Below the pieces are notes generated by a model. That model ran no database searches, was not told the DNA's origin, and saw only the letters and a list, made by a program, of their open reading frames with translations. Both the position numbers and the translations under genes were made by a program. A stretch of 64,000 nt of DNA, taken from CAITZA01 sp937915285. Its GTDB lineage: Bacteria > Desulfobacterota > Desulfomonilia > Desulfomonilales > Desulfomonilaceae. Below, in pieces: positions 26,212-36,090 of the stretch. The DNA lies in the NCBI GenBank assembly GCA_036821825.1, contig DAISIV010000007.1, positions 1-64,000 of the forward strand, in the 5' to 3' direction. Every line of letters begins with the position of its first letter. Positions within the stretch are counted from its first letter, which is position 1.

Positions 26212-27989
26212 GACGCCTCCTCAATAGCGTTGAACTTGCAGACCTCGAAACAAGTGTTGCATCCGACGCAAAGTGAAGCATTAATTCTGGAATATCCCTT
26301 AAACTTCTTTCCCTTCACCGTTCTCTCTTCCTTAACGTATTCCAGCGCGGGGCATCCAGTGTTTATGCAACTCTTGCATCCCGTACAGTTTTCGGGGTTT
26401 ATTGAGAGCGGTTTGTCCGGAAGTATTCTTCCGGTTTTTAGCAGTGCGCAGGGCGCTTTGGCTATGATCACGGAAGGCTCGTCAGCGTTCAGCTCTTCAG
26501 AAAGCACCTGCTGAAGCTCTTTCACCTTGTATGGGTTGACCTTACGAATTCGTTTGAAGCCAAAAGATTCACAAAGTTTTTCCATATCCGCCGTTATGGT
26601 CTGATCCTCACGCAGGGTGTAACCGGTTCCTGGGTGATGCTGCGCCCCCGTCATGGCCGTGGTGCTGTTGTCCATTATCACTATGGTCGCTGCTCCGCCA
26701 TTGTAGGCCAGTTCAAGCAAAGGCGTCATGCCTGAATGGTAGAAAGTGGAATCACCAATAACCGCTACCGCCTTTCCCTTGGCCAGGTCGCCGAGGGATC
26801 TGGCTAAACCCGCCGCTATACCGATACCGGCGCCCATGCAAAGACAATTGTCCAGCATTCCTAAGGGCGGCAAAGCGCCAAGAGTGTAGCAGCCAATGTC
26901 ACCGGCTACGTAAAGTTTGTGTTTCTTCAACGCAGTGAATGTAGCCCTGTGGGGACATCCAGGACACAAGTTGGGTGGACGCATAGGCAGTTCAACGTCT
27001 ATCGATCCAATGGATTCGGCGGAAGATTTTCCCTTTAGAGCTATCTCAATCTTTTCAACGGACAATTCACCGCAAAGACCTGTCAGGCTCTTGCCCTCTA
27101 CCTGAATACCCATCAAACGAATTGCCTCTTCAAAAAACGGGTCAAGTTCCTCAATGACAACCAGTCTGTCAACCGACGCTGCAAATTTCCTGATCAACTT
27201 TTCCGGAAGTGGCCAAACCATCCCCAGCTTCAGAAAGGAAGCTTCTGGAAGGGCTTCTCGGGCGTACTGGTAAGCTATTCCCGAAGCTATTATTCCCAGT
27301 GACTTAGACCCCTCAGTAATTATGTTGTACTGAAATGTCTCCGCAAATTCAGCAAGGTCCTTCATGCGCTGCTCTACCCAAGGGTGCTTTTTGCGCGCCA
27401 TGGCCGGGAGCATAACGAACTTCACGGGGTCTTTCTTTAAACCCAATTCCACCGCACCCTCTGTCCTTGAACCGGTTTCAACCAGGGACATCGAATGCGA
27501 TACCCGCGTAGTGCTTCTGAAAATTACCGGTGTATCGAATTTTTCAGAAATCTTGAGCGCTTCTCCGATCAGATCTTTGGCCTCCTGGCTATCGGACGGT
27601 TCGAGACACGGTGTCTTGCCAAACTTGGCATAGTTACGTGTGTCCTGTTCGTTCTGCGATGAGTGCATCTCCGGATCGTCACATACAACAATAACCAGAC
27701 CTCCGTTGACACCGGTGTAAGAAAGAGTCATGAAGGGGTCGGCCGCAACGTTCAAGCCTACGTGCTTCATCGCTGCTAAAGCCCTGGCGCCGCCATATGC
27801 CGCGCCGGCGGCCACTTCCAACGCAACCTTCTCGTTTGGAGCCCATCCAGCTTTTATCTCCGGATACCTGTCCCCTATGTATTCCAGAATCTCCGTGCTG
27901 GGGGTGCCGGGGTAGGCCGAGGCCAACCTCACACCATACTCATAGGCTCCTCGTGCAATAGCTTCGTTTCCTGACAATAGCTCTTTCAC
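26208..27989 (-). CDS. iorA: Indolepyruvate:ferredoxin oxidoreductase, alpha subunit
   Basis: Thiamine-diphosphate and iron-sulfur subunit that oxidises indolepyruvate and other aryl pyruvates, making aryl-acetyl-CoA and reduced ferredoxin. The N-terminal third is the pyrimidine-binding domain (GVRLASAYPGTPSTEILEYI). The ThDP-binding region has GDIGCYTLGALPPLG, then AVIGDSTFYHSGMTPLLELA. The C-terminus carries two ferredoxin clusters, CTGCKSCINTGCP and CVGCNTCFEVCKF. The start is set at GTG 27989, where AAAGGTG lies 8 bases upstream; a TTG two codons earlier (27995) has the same site only two bases away. About 593 residues, normal for the family. Confidence 0.94.
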   Translation of the reverse strand: MKELLSGNEAIARGAYEYGVRLASAYPGTPSTEILEYIGDRYPEIKAGWAPNEKVALEVAAGAAYGGARALAAMKHVGLNVAADPFMTLSYTGVNGGLVIVVCDDPEMHSSQNEQDTRNYAKFGKTPCLEPSDSQEAKDLIGEALKISEKFDTPVIFRSTTRVSHSMSLVETGSRTEGAVELGLKKDPVKFVMLPAMARKKHPWVEQRMKDLAEFAETFQYNIITEGSKSLGIIASGIAYQYAREALPEASFLKLGMVWPLPEKLIRKFAASVDRLVVIEELDPFFEEAIRLMGIQVEGKSLTGLCGELSVEKIEIALKGKSSAESIGSIDVELPMRPPNLCPGCPHRATFTALKKHKLYVAGDIGCYTLGALPPLGMLDNCLCMGAGIGIAAGLARSLGDLAKGKAVAVIGDSTFYHSGMTPLLELAYNGGAATIVIMDNSTTAMTGAQHHPGTGYTLREDQTITADMEKLCESFGFKRIRKVNPYKVKELQQVLSEELNADEPSVIIAKAPCALLKTGRILPDKPLSINPENCTGCKSCINTGCPALEYVKEERTVKGKKFKGYSRINASLCVGCNTCFEVCKFNAIEEAS

Positions 27990-28449
27990 TGCCAATTCAC
28001 CTTTCGTTTTTATTCAGGGTGTGTGATCTATTCAGGCGCGCCTGAGGAAAAGCTTTAATTTTTAATAAAATGCGGGAAAATAATTTCGAGGTAGGGATCT
28101 CCTGCCTTGTACGCATATCCTACTCTGTATTCTCCAAATGTGTCAAGATATTCACGTGAGGATTTTTTCGTTAAGGCTTCAGGTTATCCTTTAAAGACAT
28201 AACACACTGAAATATTGAGGGTACCACGATCCAATTTTTATGATGACTCTTTTCATGGTTCATTCATATGAATAGATGAATCAAAAAAACAGGAATGCTA
28301 TATCAATATTTAACTTTATATATCTTATATTAGTATTTGTAATGTAATACTAAAATTCTCACTAAAAGTTTTTAATTGATTTAAGTATGATAAAATGCTA
28401 AATATACACACTATTTTTATCTATTACCAATGCTAAGCGTGGGAACGTC
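27990..28449. other. AT-rich divergent intergenic region
   Basis: 460 bases between divergent iorA and the L,D-transpeptidase gene. It becomes very AT-rich from 28250 to 28430. ATTCATATGAAT (28262-28273) is a perfect 12-base palindrome that could be an operator. No gene or clear promoter pair was seen. Confidence 0.4.
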
Positions 28450-29523
28450 ATGCTGAAATTAACGTTAGTGGCGGCAGTAGTTGTGTGTTTATCTGTTGGG
28501 TCCGGGTTTGCGCAACAGGTTGATGAGCGTGGCAAGCAGAGAGGGCCTCGCCAGGCCAAGCTCGGCGAAATGCCCAGATCAGTGGGGCCTTCAATGATGG
28601 CGAGGAGCTTCAATGATAGGTCGGACGCTGGGACAGTGACTCCGGTCTCCGTTGAAATCCCTTCCAGCCAGTCTGGAATGCAGCCTAAATCCAGCCCTGA
28701 CATGCGACAGTCGAAATCCTCAAACCAGATCAGTTCAGCAACGCGGCTTTCGAATCGAAAATCCCTATATGATTTGAAGATGCCTGGTGAATATGCTGGA
28801 TTGGGTTTGCCGTCACTCATGAACACCCCGAACTCTTTCAGGACCGCATCATTAGTAGAGAGAAATCGTATTGAATCACTGCTGATGCCGGGTAGTTTCC
28901 TGAGAGGTTTGGGTGGTCTTCCGTCAATCCAGGAGGTTCCGGTCGAAAAATTGACTAATGAGGAAACAACTTATTGGAAGAGATTGTTGATCGAGGTAAG
29001 CCACTCGTCCCACATTTTCAAGTTATTTTCGGAGGCGGCCGATGGAAGAAGAGAAACACTTTACGAGTGTAAGATTGGATTAGGGGCTCCTGAATTTCCG
29101 ACTCCGGTTGGGGTTTACTATGTGACTCATATTTATGATCAGGACCCTTGGTGGATACCGCCTCCTAACAGGGCGTGGGCGGCAGGTGATTCTCCGAGTC
29201 AGCGTGTATATGGTGGAACCATGGCGCCGCTGCTCAAAAAGAAAATGGTCAGTGTCAGGAAGAAGGATAGGGAAAAATCACAGGAGGATTTTGTTGAGAA
29301 TCAGGTGAAACTCGAAGATTATGGATATCGTTTTCACGGCACCAATCAACCGAGGAGTATAGGACGAAACCAGTCTCATGGTTGTGTGAGGATGTTGTCT
29401 GATGACGCCAAGAGAGTTTCCAACCTAATAAAGGATCATGTCGGGGCCCTTGATCGGAGGGAATCGGAGAATGGCCCTTATGTAGTGTTAAAGTCTCCTG
29501 TTATACTCAACCTTGTAAAGTGA
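28450..29523 (+). CDS. L,D-transpeptidase (YkuD domain), exported
   Basis: 357 residues. Residues 1-21 are a signal peptide with a cleavage site at SGFA-Q. A low-complexity Ser/Pro/Arg-rich linker of about 140 residues follows, then a YkuD catalytic domain. The active-site motif is SHGCVRM with His310 and Cys312, preceded by FHGTNQPRSIG. The enzyme would form 3-3 peptidoglycan cross-links or attach proteins to peptidoglycan in the periplasm. No LysM domain is visible; the linker may place the domain in the wall. The gene is monocistronic by context. Confidence 0.88.
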   Translation: MLKLTLVAAVVVCLSVGSGFAQQVDERGKQRGPRQAKLGEMPRSVGPSMMARSFNDRSDAGTVTPVSVEIPSSQSGMQPKSSPDMRQSKSSNQISSATRLSNRKSLYDLKMPGEYAGLGLPSLMNTPNSFRTASLVERNRIESLLMPGSFLRGLGGLPSIQEVPVEKLTNEETTYWKRLLIEVSHSSHIFKLFSEAADGRRETLYECKIGLGAPEFPTPVGVYYVTHIYDQDPWWIPPPNRAWAAGDSPSQRVYGGTMAPLLKKKMVSVRKKDREKSQEDFVENQVKLEDYGYRFHGTNQPRSIGRNQSHGCVRMLSDDAKRVSNLIKDHVGALDRRESENGPYVVLKSPVILNLVK

Positions 29524-29554
29524 TCTGCGGATGAGCGTCTGAGGCCCCGCAGCG

Positions 29555-32092
29555 TCAATCCAGGAGTCGCCGGATGGTTTCGGCCAACTGGTTCTTGCCT
29601 ATCGGCTTTGTTATATAGGCGTTTATCCCCATTTCCGAAGCCTTGCTCTCCTCGACTACGTCGGTATAACCGCTACACAGGATAACTGGCAAGTCGGGGT
29701 TATTGAGTTTTATCTGTTGGGCCAACTGTATGCCGTTCATAATCGGCATTGTCATGTCGGTGATTACGAGATCGAATTTCTTTTCAGTACCTCCCATGAT
29801 CTTAATGGCTTCGGGGCCTGATATGGCTGTTGAAACCGCGTATCCCATGAGTTCAAGCAACTGTTTGGACATCTCCAGTATGGACTCATCATCGTCAACA
29901 AAAAGTATTCTTTCAGATCCCTGGACCTCATCACACTTTTCTGTGATTTCAGTCTGCTCGCTCTTTTCTTCAAAAACATTGAAGTAGACATTAAACGTAG
30001 ATCCTTTTCCAACCTCGGAATCCACTTCTATTGCTGCGTTGTGATTGTCCAATATTACGTGAATCATCGGCAGGCCCATGCCCATGCCTCTACCGGCCTG
30101 TTTAGTGGTGAAAAAAGGATCAAAGATCCGGTCTTTTATTTCCTTGGTCATCCCACTGCCTGTATCTTTAACCGTCAGGCGAACATATTCTCCAACAGAG
30201 AGCTTTATTTTTGAATCAATAGCGTTGCAATCAATGACTATGTTGTCCAGTCCGACATAAAGTGCGCCACCATGATCCATCATGGCATCCCTAGCATTGA
30301 CAAGCAGGTTCACTATTAGCTGGTACATCTGGGTGGCGTCCGCCTGGATCATGTCCTTACTGCAGTCAATGTGTTCCTCCATCTGGACATTCCCAGGCAT
30401 TGCGCCTCGCATGTATTTAAGTGTTTCTTTGAGAAATGGCGTTAGGCGGAGCGGTTTTTTTTCCTGGGTGTCGCCCTGTCCAAATGCGAGGATTTGGTTA
30501 ACCATCTCCTTGATTCGTTGACCGGCTTTGAGGACATTGTTCAGGTAGTTTGCTGTTCTTGATCCTGGTTCGGTCTCCCCAAGGGCCAGATCGGCATATC
30601 CGGTCATGACAAACAGGGCATTGTTGACATCATGAGCTATACCACCGGCTAGAGTCCCAACCGCTTCCATCTTTTGAGAATGGCTCAGCGCCTCCTGTAT
30701 CTGTTTCAGTTCAGTTATGTCTACGGCTGATACTGCGAGTTCCGGTTCACCCTTTTCATTTCTGATTAGAACTCCGCTCATGATCATCGGGAACTCTCTG
30801 CCAGATTCGTGAAGATGCCAGACCTCCTGCGCGTTGAAAGATCCCCTCTCGGCCAATAGGGTATTCAGTCTGTTGACTTCGAGCATCTGCTCAGGTGTAT
30901 GAAAAACGTTAAGACGCTGGCCGACAACCTCTTCAGTAGACAAACCATGAACTCTGGCGAAATAGTTGTTGGAGTAAACCACCTCACCGCGCAGGTTAGC
31001 TATGGCAATTCCAAAATTAGCCTTATCCACAGCCAATTTGACGTTCCTGGCATTGTCGTCAGAATAGATGGTTTCGGGTTGCGAATCCGATTCAAGAGCC
31101 TTAAGCGTGCTTACTGACGCAACATAAGATGGGTCGACATGAACAGCAGCTACTTGTTGGCCGGCATTTTTTCCAGCTTTCATAAGCTCCAGTTGAATGT
31201 TCAATCGCCGATTATCTTCTTCGAGTTCCTTGCTCCTTCTGGTTTGGGATAGAATGAATGAATTCATTTCAGTGATGTCCCGTCCCACCAACTGATAGAA
31301 TGCAGGAGACCCCTTTTCATCAAAAAAAACCTTCTGGTGCCAGTCAAAAAGCCTTATTTCCCCAGATGGTGTGGCCAGACCAAACTCAGACCGAGTGTAA
31401 GGACATTCCGGAGTCAACAGAGACAATATAGTCTTGGGATCGAATTCAGGTTGGCTGGATGCCCAGTCGAAAAAGTTCTGCCCGATCAGTATATCCCTGT
31501 TTTTCCGAACCAGGTTGCAAAAGGCCTGATTCACAAAACTGAGACTCGCGTCGGGTAGAATTCGGACAACCAGATCATTGTGGTTTTCTACAATTGACCT
31601 GTATTCAGCCTCAACAGATCTCAAGGTTTCCTCGGATCTCAAATGGGCTGTCAGATCCCTGAAATAGCGACTTCCCAGGAATAGAAGGAATTTTCTAAGC
31701 TTGGCTGAGTCTTCCGGAGAGATGCGAACAATCTGAAAACCGCTTAGCGGATCATTGTTGAAGTGATCGACGGCAGTCCATTGGCACTTTGCCACGAATG
31801 AGAATCTTTCCACTGGAAAATGTTCATCTGCGCATACGACCCAGTGGATGACATCTCCACCGGTCGTGTGAATCTTCCTCAGTCCAATACCTCTTGAGGT
31901 AATGTCAATCACAAATCCTTTACGATGGTGTCTGTTGGCATCGTAGACAGGAAGATCGACATAGACCCTCTTTCGGTCCAGAACTCTGGTGTTCGTGGAA
32001 CTCGGGTCGGATTGAGGAACAGTCTTATCGCCTGTGGGAGTAGATGGTACGGTTCCTCCCTTAACTGGCTTAGGTTTTTCCTCTTGTTCCAT
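29555..32092 (-). CDS. PilZ-PAS-PAS hybrid histidine kinase with C-terminal receiver, downstream of the kai cluster
   Basis: 845 residues, no membrane segment. Residues about 35-130 look like a PilZ domain: basic TRVLDRKRVYVDLPVY, then FVIDITSRGIGL matching the D/NxSxxG motif, so c-di-GMP binding is plausible though the basic motif is not a clean RxxxR. Two PAS domains follow (about 160-290 and 345-465), then HisKA with the H-box GGIAHDVNNALF (His about 488), a HATPase domain (DTGSGM, GMGMGLPM) and a receiver with Asp near 777 (LVITDMTMPIMNG). It may phosphorylate its own receiver or relay to an Hpt partner. It lies 283 bases after the previous kinase gene in the same direction. No DNA-binding output domain. 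Confidence 0.88.
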   Translation of the reverse strand: MEQEEKPKPVKGGTVPSTPTGDKTVPQSDPSSTNTRVLDRKRVYVDLPVYDANRHHRKGFVIDITSRGIGLRKIHTTGGDVIHWVVCADEHFPVERFSFVAKCQWTAVDHFNNDPLSGFQIVRISPEDSAKLRKFLLFLGSRYFRDLTAHLRSEETLRSVEAEYRSIVENHNDLVVRILPDASLSFVNQAFCNLVRKNRDILIGQNFFDWASSQPEFDPKTILSLLTPECPYTRSEFGLATPSGEIRLFDWHQKVFFDEKGSPAFYQLVGRDITEMNSFILSQTRRSKELEEDNRRLNIQLELMKAGKNAGQQVAAVHVDPSYVASVSTLKALESDSQPETIYSDDNARNVKLAVDKANFGIAIANLRGEVVYSNNYFARVHGLSTEEVVGQRLNVFHTPEQMLEVNRLNTLLAERGSFNAQEVWHLHESGREFPMIMSGVLIRNEKGEPELAVSAVDITELKQIQEALSHSQKMEAVGTLAGGIAHDVNNALFVMTGYADLALGETEPGSRTANYLNNVLKAGQRIKEMVNQILAFGQGDTQEKKPLRLTPFLKETLKYMRGAMPGNVQMEEHIDCSKDMIQADATQMYQLIVNLLVNARDAMMDHGGALYVGLDNIVIDCNAIDSKIKLSVGEYVRLTVKDTGSGMTKEIKDRIFDPFFTTKQAGRGMGMGLPMIHVILDNHNAAIEVDSEVGKGSTFNVYFNVFEEKSEQTEITEKCDEVQGSERILFVDDDESILEMSKQLLELMGYAVSTAISGPEAIKIMGGTEKKFDLVITDMTMPIMNGIQLAQQIKLNNPDLPVILCSGYTDVVEESKASEMGINAYITKPIGKNQLAETIRRLLD

Positions 32093-32375
32093 GCTGTAGA
32101 AAACCCCAAATCAACAGATTTGCATGATTGTGGAAAGAAACCACATTCCAACACAAAAATTATATTCTATCTATAAAATTTTTGTTGAACAATTTCGGAT
32201 GATCCTAAAAAAGGATGTCCCGAGGGAGCCTTGCTAACGGTAAGACTTTGTTACAGCCATTGAAACAGCCGTTTCTAAAAAAGGAGATGATGATCCTGTT
32301 CAGGAATGCTGATTTTGCACAAAAGAGATTGTCCGGTGGATTGTCAGCAATTCTTAGAAAAGACCTGCTTTTAGG
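32093..32375. other. Intergenic region between the two hybrid kinase genes
   Basis: 283 bases with no convincing gene and no clear terminator. It may hold a promoter for the PilZ-PAS kinase gene or simply be a long operon spacer. Whether the last kinase is co-transcribed with kaiBC is therefore open. Confidence 0.35.
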
Positions 32376-34229
32376 CTACCTGGTTCCGAGACGGGATTCA
32401 ATCTGGCGCATTAAGTGTGAAAACGATACCGGTTTGGTAAACACAGCATCGATTCCGCACACTTCTATGCGGTCCTTGCTGCTGGTCTGTCCTCCCCAAC
32501 CTGTTAGCATGAAGAAGGGTGTCTTCGGAATATTTTTTTCGATGCAGATTTCTTTCATCCTCGCTGCTACATCCCATCCTGTCATGTTCGGCATTCCCAG
32601 ATCGCAAATAACCACATCACATCCGTGTTCCAGAAATTTCTCAATAGCGTCTTGGCCGTTTGTCGCAACAAGGGCTGAGTGACCATGCATCTCCAAACCC
32701 TCTTTGAGTATTTCAAGTATTGATTCATCATCATCAACACAAAGAATTCGCAATTTGCCGTCTTCAGGAAGGTTTGTTCCCCAGGGCCCCGGCAAACGAT
32801 GGTTCTCTAACGGTACAGTTACGGTAAACCTTGAACCCGAGCCTTTTTGTGAGTCCACTGATATGGAACCATTATAACGGTTCATTATGCCCAGGCTGCT
32901 TGACAGACCAAGACCGCTCGAATGATAGCCCTTTGTCGTCCAAAAAGGCTGAAAGATTTTCTCTTGGTCTTCCGAGGGGATACCCGTTCCGTTATCCTCA
33001 ACGATGAACTCAATGCTACTGTCTTTAAAGCCGGTTGAAACAGAAAGTATTCCCCCTTGGGGCATAGCCTCCGCCGCGTTTTTTATGAGGCTCATGGCAA
33101 CCTCAAAAAAATCCTCCTCGTGCCCCTTTAAAAAAAGACCAGGGGTCAATTCACGTTTCATATCAATGAGAACGCCCTTGAGTTCCGCATTTGTTTTCCA
33201 CCACGGACGGCTCATTTCAACAGCATTTTTTACCACCTGAGACAGATCGAATTCGCTCTCATGTGCTGAATCATCTGCTACGCTGATCCCTGCAAACTCT
33301 TGCAACCTTCGAACCGTGATTGCGCCGAGTTCTGAATTCTCCATTATCATGTGGAGTTGTTTTTTAACATCGGTCACTTCACCATTTTCGATTCGGGCCA
33401 ATGCCAGACTTGTCGCCCCAAGGATCACCTGAAGGATATTGTTAAAGTTGTGCGCCACCCCTGTGGCCAGGTCAGCCACTGCCTTAAGTTTCTCGTTCTC
33501 GAGTCTGATCTTCTCAGTCAGTTCATGATCCGTGACATCTTCGAGGAACAATTGGCTGCCTAAAACATCCCCGGTCCAATCAGAGACCGATGCTATCAGG
33601 CACTTTAGAACGAGATTCTTGTTATCTTTCTGCTGGAGCCTTACCTCTGATGAAACTTCAGTGGCCTTTTCAAAACTCTGCCTCAATAACCTGTCAATCC
33701 CGGTTTGAATAAAGGCCGAGTTCAAAAACACATTTTCCGGCTTACTCACATCCGAGCCATTGAAGTTGAGCATCCGCCTGAACCTGGGGTTGCTGTGCAA
33801 CAACTCCCCTTGCCTGTTTATGTAAGCCATGGCGATGGGCATTTTGTCTATAAGGGTCCGGTGCTGGATGGAGGTGATTCGTTCAATTATCAATGTTTTC
33901 TGGTGCTCTGGGCCTTCCGTCCGTGCAATGTCCCTGATGGAACATAATATCCACTTTGTGCCTTCATTTAATAATTCCGAGCTGCGAATTTCAGCTATCC
34001 TTACAGGCGCATTCTTACTGATAATCTCAATTTCTGAAACTGAACCTTTTGTTAGAGGAAGACCAAAATTCTGTCCCAGTAATTCATTCTGGCTCATTCC
34101 AAACAAACTCTCTGCGGCCGAATTGGCGCGTCTTACCGAACCTGTTGAGTCCAGGATCAGTATCGCATCCTTCAACTGGTCGATTAACTCGAAGAAAAAT
34201 GTTGACGAATCAGCATTGTCAAATGTCAT
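32376..34229 (-). CDS. PAS-PAS hybrid histidine kinase with receiver, linked to kaiC
   Basis: 617 residues, soluble. Two PAS domains (about 10-115 and 120-235), HisKA with H-box ATGVAHNFNNILQ (His260), HATPase (VEDNGTGIP, SGLGLSSSLGI) and a C-terminal receiver (LRILCVDDDES, then VVICDLGMPNMTGW with Asp near 545). Its ATG lies six bases after the kaiC stop, so it is very likely translated with kaiC. In cyanobacteria KaiC output passes through the kinase SasA, which has a KaiB-like sensor domain. This protein has no KaiB-like domain, so any coupling to KaiC would be by another route (inference). Confidence 0.88.
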   Translation of the reverse strand: MTFDNADSSTFFFELIDQLKDAILILDSTGSVRRANSAAESLFGMSQNELLGQNFGLPLTKGSVSEIEIISKNAPVRIAEIRSSELLNEGTKWILCSIRDIARTEGPEHQKTLIIERITSIQHRTLIDKMPIAMAYINRQGELLHSNPRFRRMLNFNGSDVSKPENVFLNSAFIQTGIDRLLRQSFEKATEVSSEVRLQQKDNKNLVLKCLIASVSDWTGDVLGSQLFLEDVTDHELTEKIRLENEKLKAVADLATGVAHNFNNILQVILGATSLALARIENGEVTDVKKQLHMIMENSELGAITVRRLQEFAGISVADDSAHESEFDLSQVVKNAVEMSRPWWKTNAELKGVLIDMKRELTPGLFLKGHEEDFFEVAMSLIKNAAEAMPQGGILSVSTGFKDSSIEFIVEDNGTGIPSEDQEKIFQPFWTTKGYHSSGLGLSSSLGIMNRYNGSISVDSQKGSGSRFTVTVPLENHRLPGPWGTNLPEDGKLRILCVDDDESILEILKEGLEMHGHSALVATNGQDAIEKFLEHGCDVVICDLGMPNMTGWDVAARMKEICIEKNIPKTPFFMLTGWGGQTSSKDRIEVCGIDAVFTKPVSFSHLMRQIESRLGTR

Positions 34230-34235
34230 TTGCGG

Positions 34236-35756
34236 TCACATATCTTTGAAGATTTCACCTATCTGCTCCAGGTCGCTGACTTCTGTGTAAATCGGGCGGC
34301 CGGACAGTATGCCGGTGACATTTCTGAAAGGTTTGCTGATATGCATTCCACCCTGATCAATAAGGAATTCGCGTATTTCCTTATTATGGGTTGAGCCCCG
34401 CATTTTTAGAACAGTCAGGCCTCGACGCATCTCGCCAAATATTTCAACGTACCTTAAGAGTATTATGGAGTCTGTGATTGTTGAGATGTGAGCTTCAGTG
34501 ACTGAAACTCCTCCCATGAGCGATGGAGTGGTGGAAGTGAATAATCCTATGACCTCCTGATGTTTTATGAAAGAAGTCAGACCAATCACGAATTCCCTGA
34601 AACCCTTCTTGGTCGATACCCTCTCCAGAGCTGAGAGGCTATCAACTGCAATACGTTTTGGCTTGAATTCTTCAATAGCGGCCCGCATATCGATCATGTG
34701 GTTTTCAAGAGAGGTGACCTCGGGATATTTGCAGACTACCTTAAGCAAACCCTCGCTTTCCAACTTTTCAAAGTCGACTCCCCAGCCAATCGCATTTCGG
34801 AATAGTTGCTCACGACTTTCCTCAAAGGCAAAGATCAGACACCTCTCCTGGTTGGCGCATCCACCCTGTAAGAAATGAGTGACCATAAGAGTCTTTCCGG
34901 TTCCAGTAGCTCCTGAAACAAGTAATATGGAGTCTCTGAAAAATCCGCCTCCGCACATTTGGTCCAGTTCCTCTATGCCAGAGGTTACCCTGAAATTGGA
35001 GGATCTCTGTTTCAGCTCAATGGCTGACAATGGTATGACCACTATTCCTCTACCCGGAATTATGGCAAAAGGGAATTCTCCTTTCTGATGAGGTGTTCCC
35101 CTGAACTTGAGTATTTCAATCGTTCTTCTTCTTTTTTCTTCCTCAAGCGAGTTCCTGAGGATGATGACGTTATCCGCCACAAATTCTTCCAGGCCGTATC
35201 TTGATATTCCACCATATTCCTCAATGCGCTCGCCGGTCATGACAGAGGTCACGCCCATTTTTTTGAGGGCTGAGCTAATCCTCAACAGTTCGTGACGCAT
35301 GGTGGGCGTATCAGGTAGCTGACTGAGAAGAGATCCCAATGAATCCATTGAAACTCTTTTTGCTCCAACCAGTTTCACAGCGTACTCGATTCTTACCAGC
35401 AACGCCCCAAGGTCATAATCACCGATTATGATGGTTTCCTGATCGACGCTTGGAGACGCATCCACAAACACCCACTTGCCTTCAGTCTCCCACTGGTGAA
35501 TATCCCACCCAAAACCTCGCATGTTCTTACGTATGTCATTGGGTGGCTCTTCAAAAGTTATGAAAACCCCGTGCTCATCAGCCTTCATTATACCTTCGGC
35601 CAGGAACTGGCTCGCAAAGACGGTTTTGGCGCTACCAGACGTTCCACTAACCAGAGCGGTTCGGCCTTTTGGAAGTCCTCCTTCCGCTATCAGGTCGAAT
35701 CCGGACAATCCTGTGGGTAACTTGACTAGGGACTTTAAGTCAGAAATGCGTTCCAT
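34236..35756 (-). CDS. kaiC: KaiC-like double RecA-domain ATPase with conserved phosphorylation-site residues
   Basis: 506 residues, close to cyanobacterial KaiC (519). CI domain: Walker A GTSGSAKT (38-45), catalytic Glu pair in FITFEEPP (69-70) and YGGISRYGLEEFVADNVI. CII domain: Walker A GATGTGKT (282-289), IFAFEESREQLFRNA with the Glu pair at 312-313, and DSLSALERV. Residues 420-429 read TEAHISTITD, so T420, S425 and T426 match cyanobacterial KaiC T426, S431 and T432. The phosphorylation-site trio is thus present. The C-terminal segment (PFRNVTGILSGRPIYTEVSD) matches the region before the KaiA-binding tail. AAAGGTG precedes the ATG. It follows kaiB by 27 bases and precedes a hybrid kinase. 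Confidence 0.93.
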   Translation of the reverse strand: MERISDLKSLVKLPTGLSGFDLIAEGGLPKGRTALVSGTSGSAKTVFASQFLAEGIMKADEHGVFITFEEPPNDIRKNMRGFGWDIHQWETEGKWVFVDASPSVDQETIIIGDYDLGALLVRIEYAVKLVGAKRVSMDSLGSLLSQLPDTPTMRHELLRISSALKKMGVTSVMTGERIEEYGGISRYGLEEFVADNVIILRNSLEEEKRRRTIEILKFRGTPHQKGEFPFAIIPGRGIVVIPLSAIELKQRSSNFRVTSGIEELDQMCGGGFFRDSILLVSGATGTGKTLMVTHFLQGGCANQERCLIFAFEESREQLFRNAIGWGVDFEKLESEGLLKVVCKYPEVTSLENHMIDMRAAIEEFKPKRIAVDSLSALERVSTKKGFREFVIGLTSFIKHQEVIGLFTSTTPSLMGGVSVTEAHISTITDSIILLRYVEIFGEMRRGLTVLKMRGSTHNKEIREFLIDQGGMHISKPFRNVTGILSGRPIYTEVSDLEQIGEIFKDM

Positions 35757-35783
35757 GGAAATTTACACCTTTTAATATTTGTA

Positions 35784-36062
35784 CTATTTCACAACCTGTA
35801 ATTCCAGACCTTTCAACACCTTGTCTACTTCAGTCAGATCCCCGATGATTCTTCTGAGAGGTGGAGGCAATGTTTTTACAAGAGTCGGGGTAGCCAGGAT
35901 CTTTTCTGACTCTGCCAGATGAGGTTGCTCCAGTAAGTCTACTATCTGAAGTTCATACTGATTCATCAATTCACTCTCACAAACTTTCTTGATACTAGCG
36001 ATAGCTTGCTCTGATCTCCAGGATCTTCCAGTGATGTAAAGTGTCAGCCTGAATTTGTTCAT
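35784..36062 (-). CDS. kaiB: KaiB-like clock protein
   Basis: 92 residues when started at ATG 36062, which has GAAGGA 7 bases upstream; an upstream in-frame TTG at 36077 overlaps that site. The sequence follows KaiB along its length: an N-terminal strand LTLYITG, then EKILATPTLVKTLPPP at 53-68 and RRIIGDLTEVDKVLKGLEL at 71-89, almost as in cyanobacterial KaiB. KaiB is a fold-switching protein that binds the KaiC CI ring and sequesters KaiA. The acidic C-terminal tail of cyanobacterial KaiB is missing. It lies between the KaiA-like gene (28 bases) and kaiC (27 bases), clearly one operon. Confidence 0.95.
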   Translation of the reverse strand: MNKFRLTLYITGRSWRSEQAIASIKKVCESELMNQYELQIVDLLEQPHLAESEKILATPTLVKTLPPPLRRIIGDLTEVDKVLKGLELQVVK

Positions 36063-36090
36063 GTCTCGTTCCTTCAACTTTCGCCGGATT

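Noticed and set aside
32215..32682. 155-codon plus-strand frame
   Set aside because: Mostly antisense to the receiver domain of the hybrid kinase, which has full motifs.
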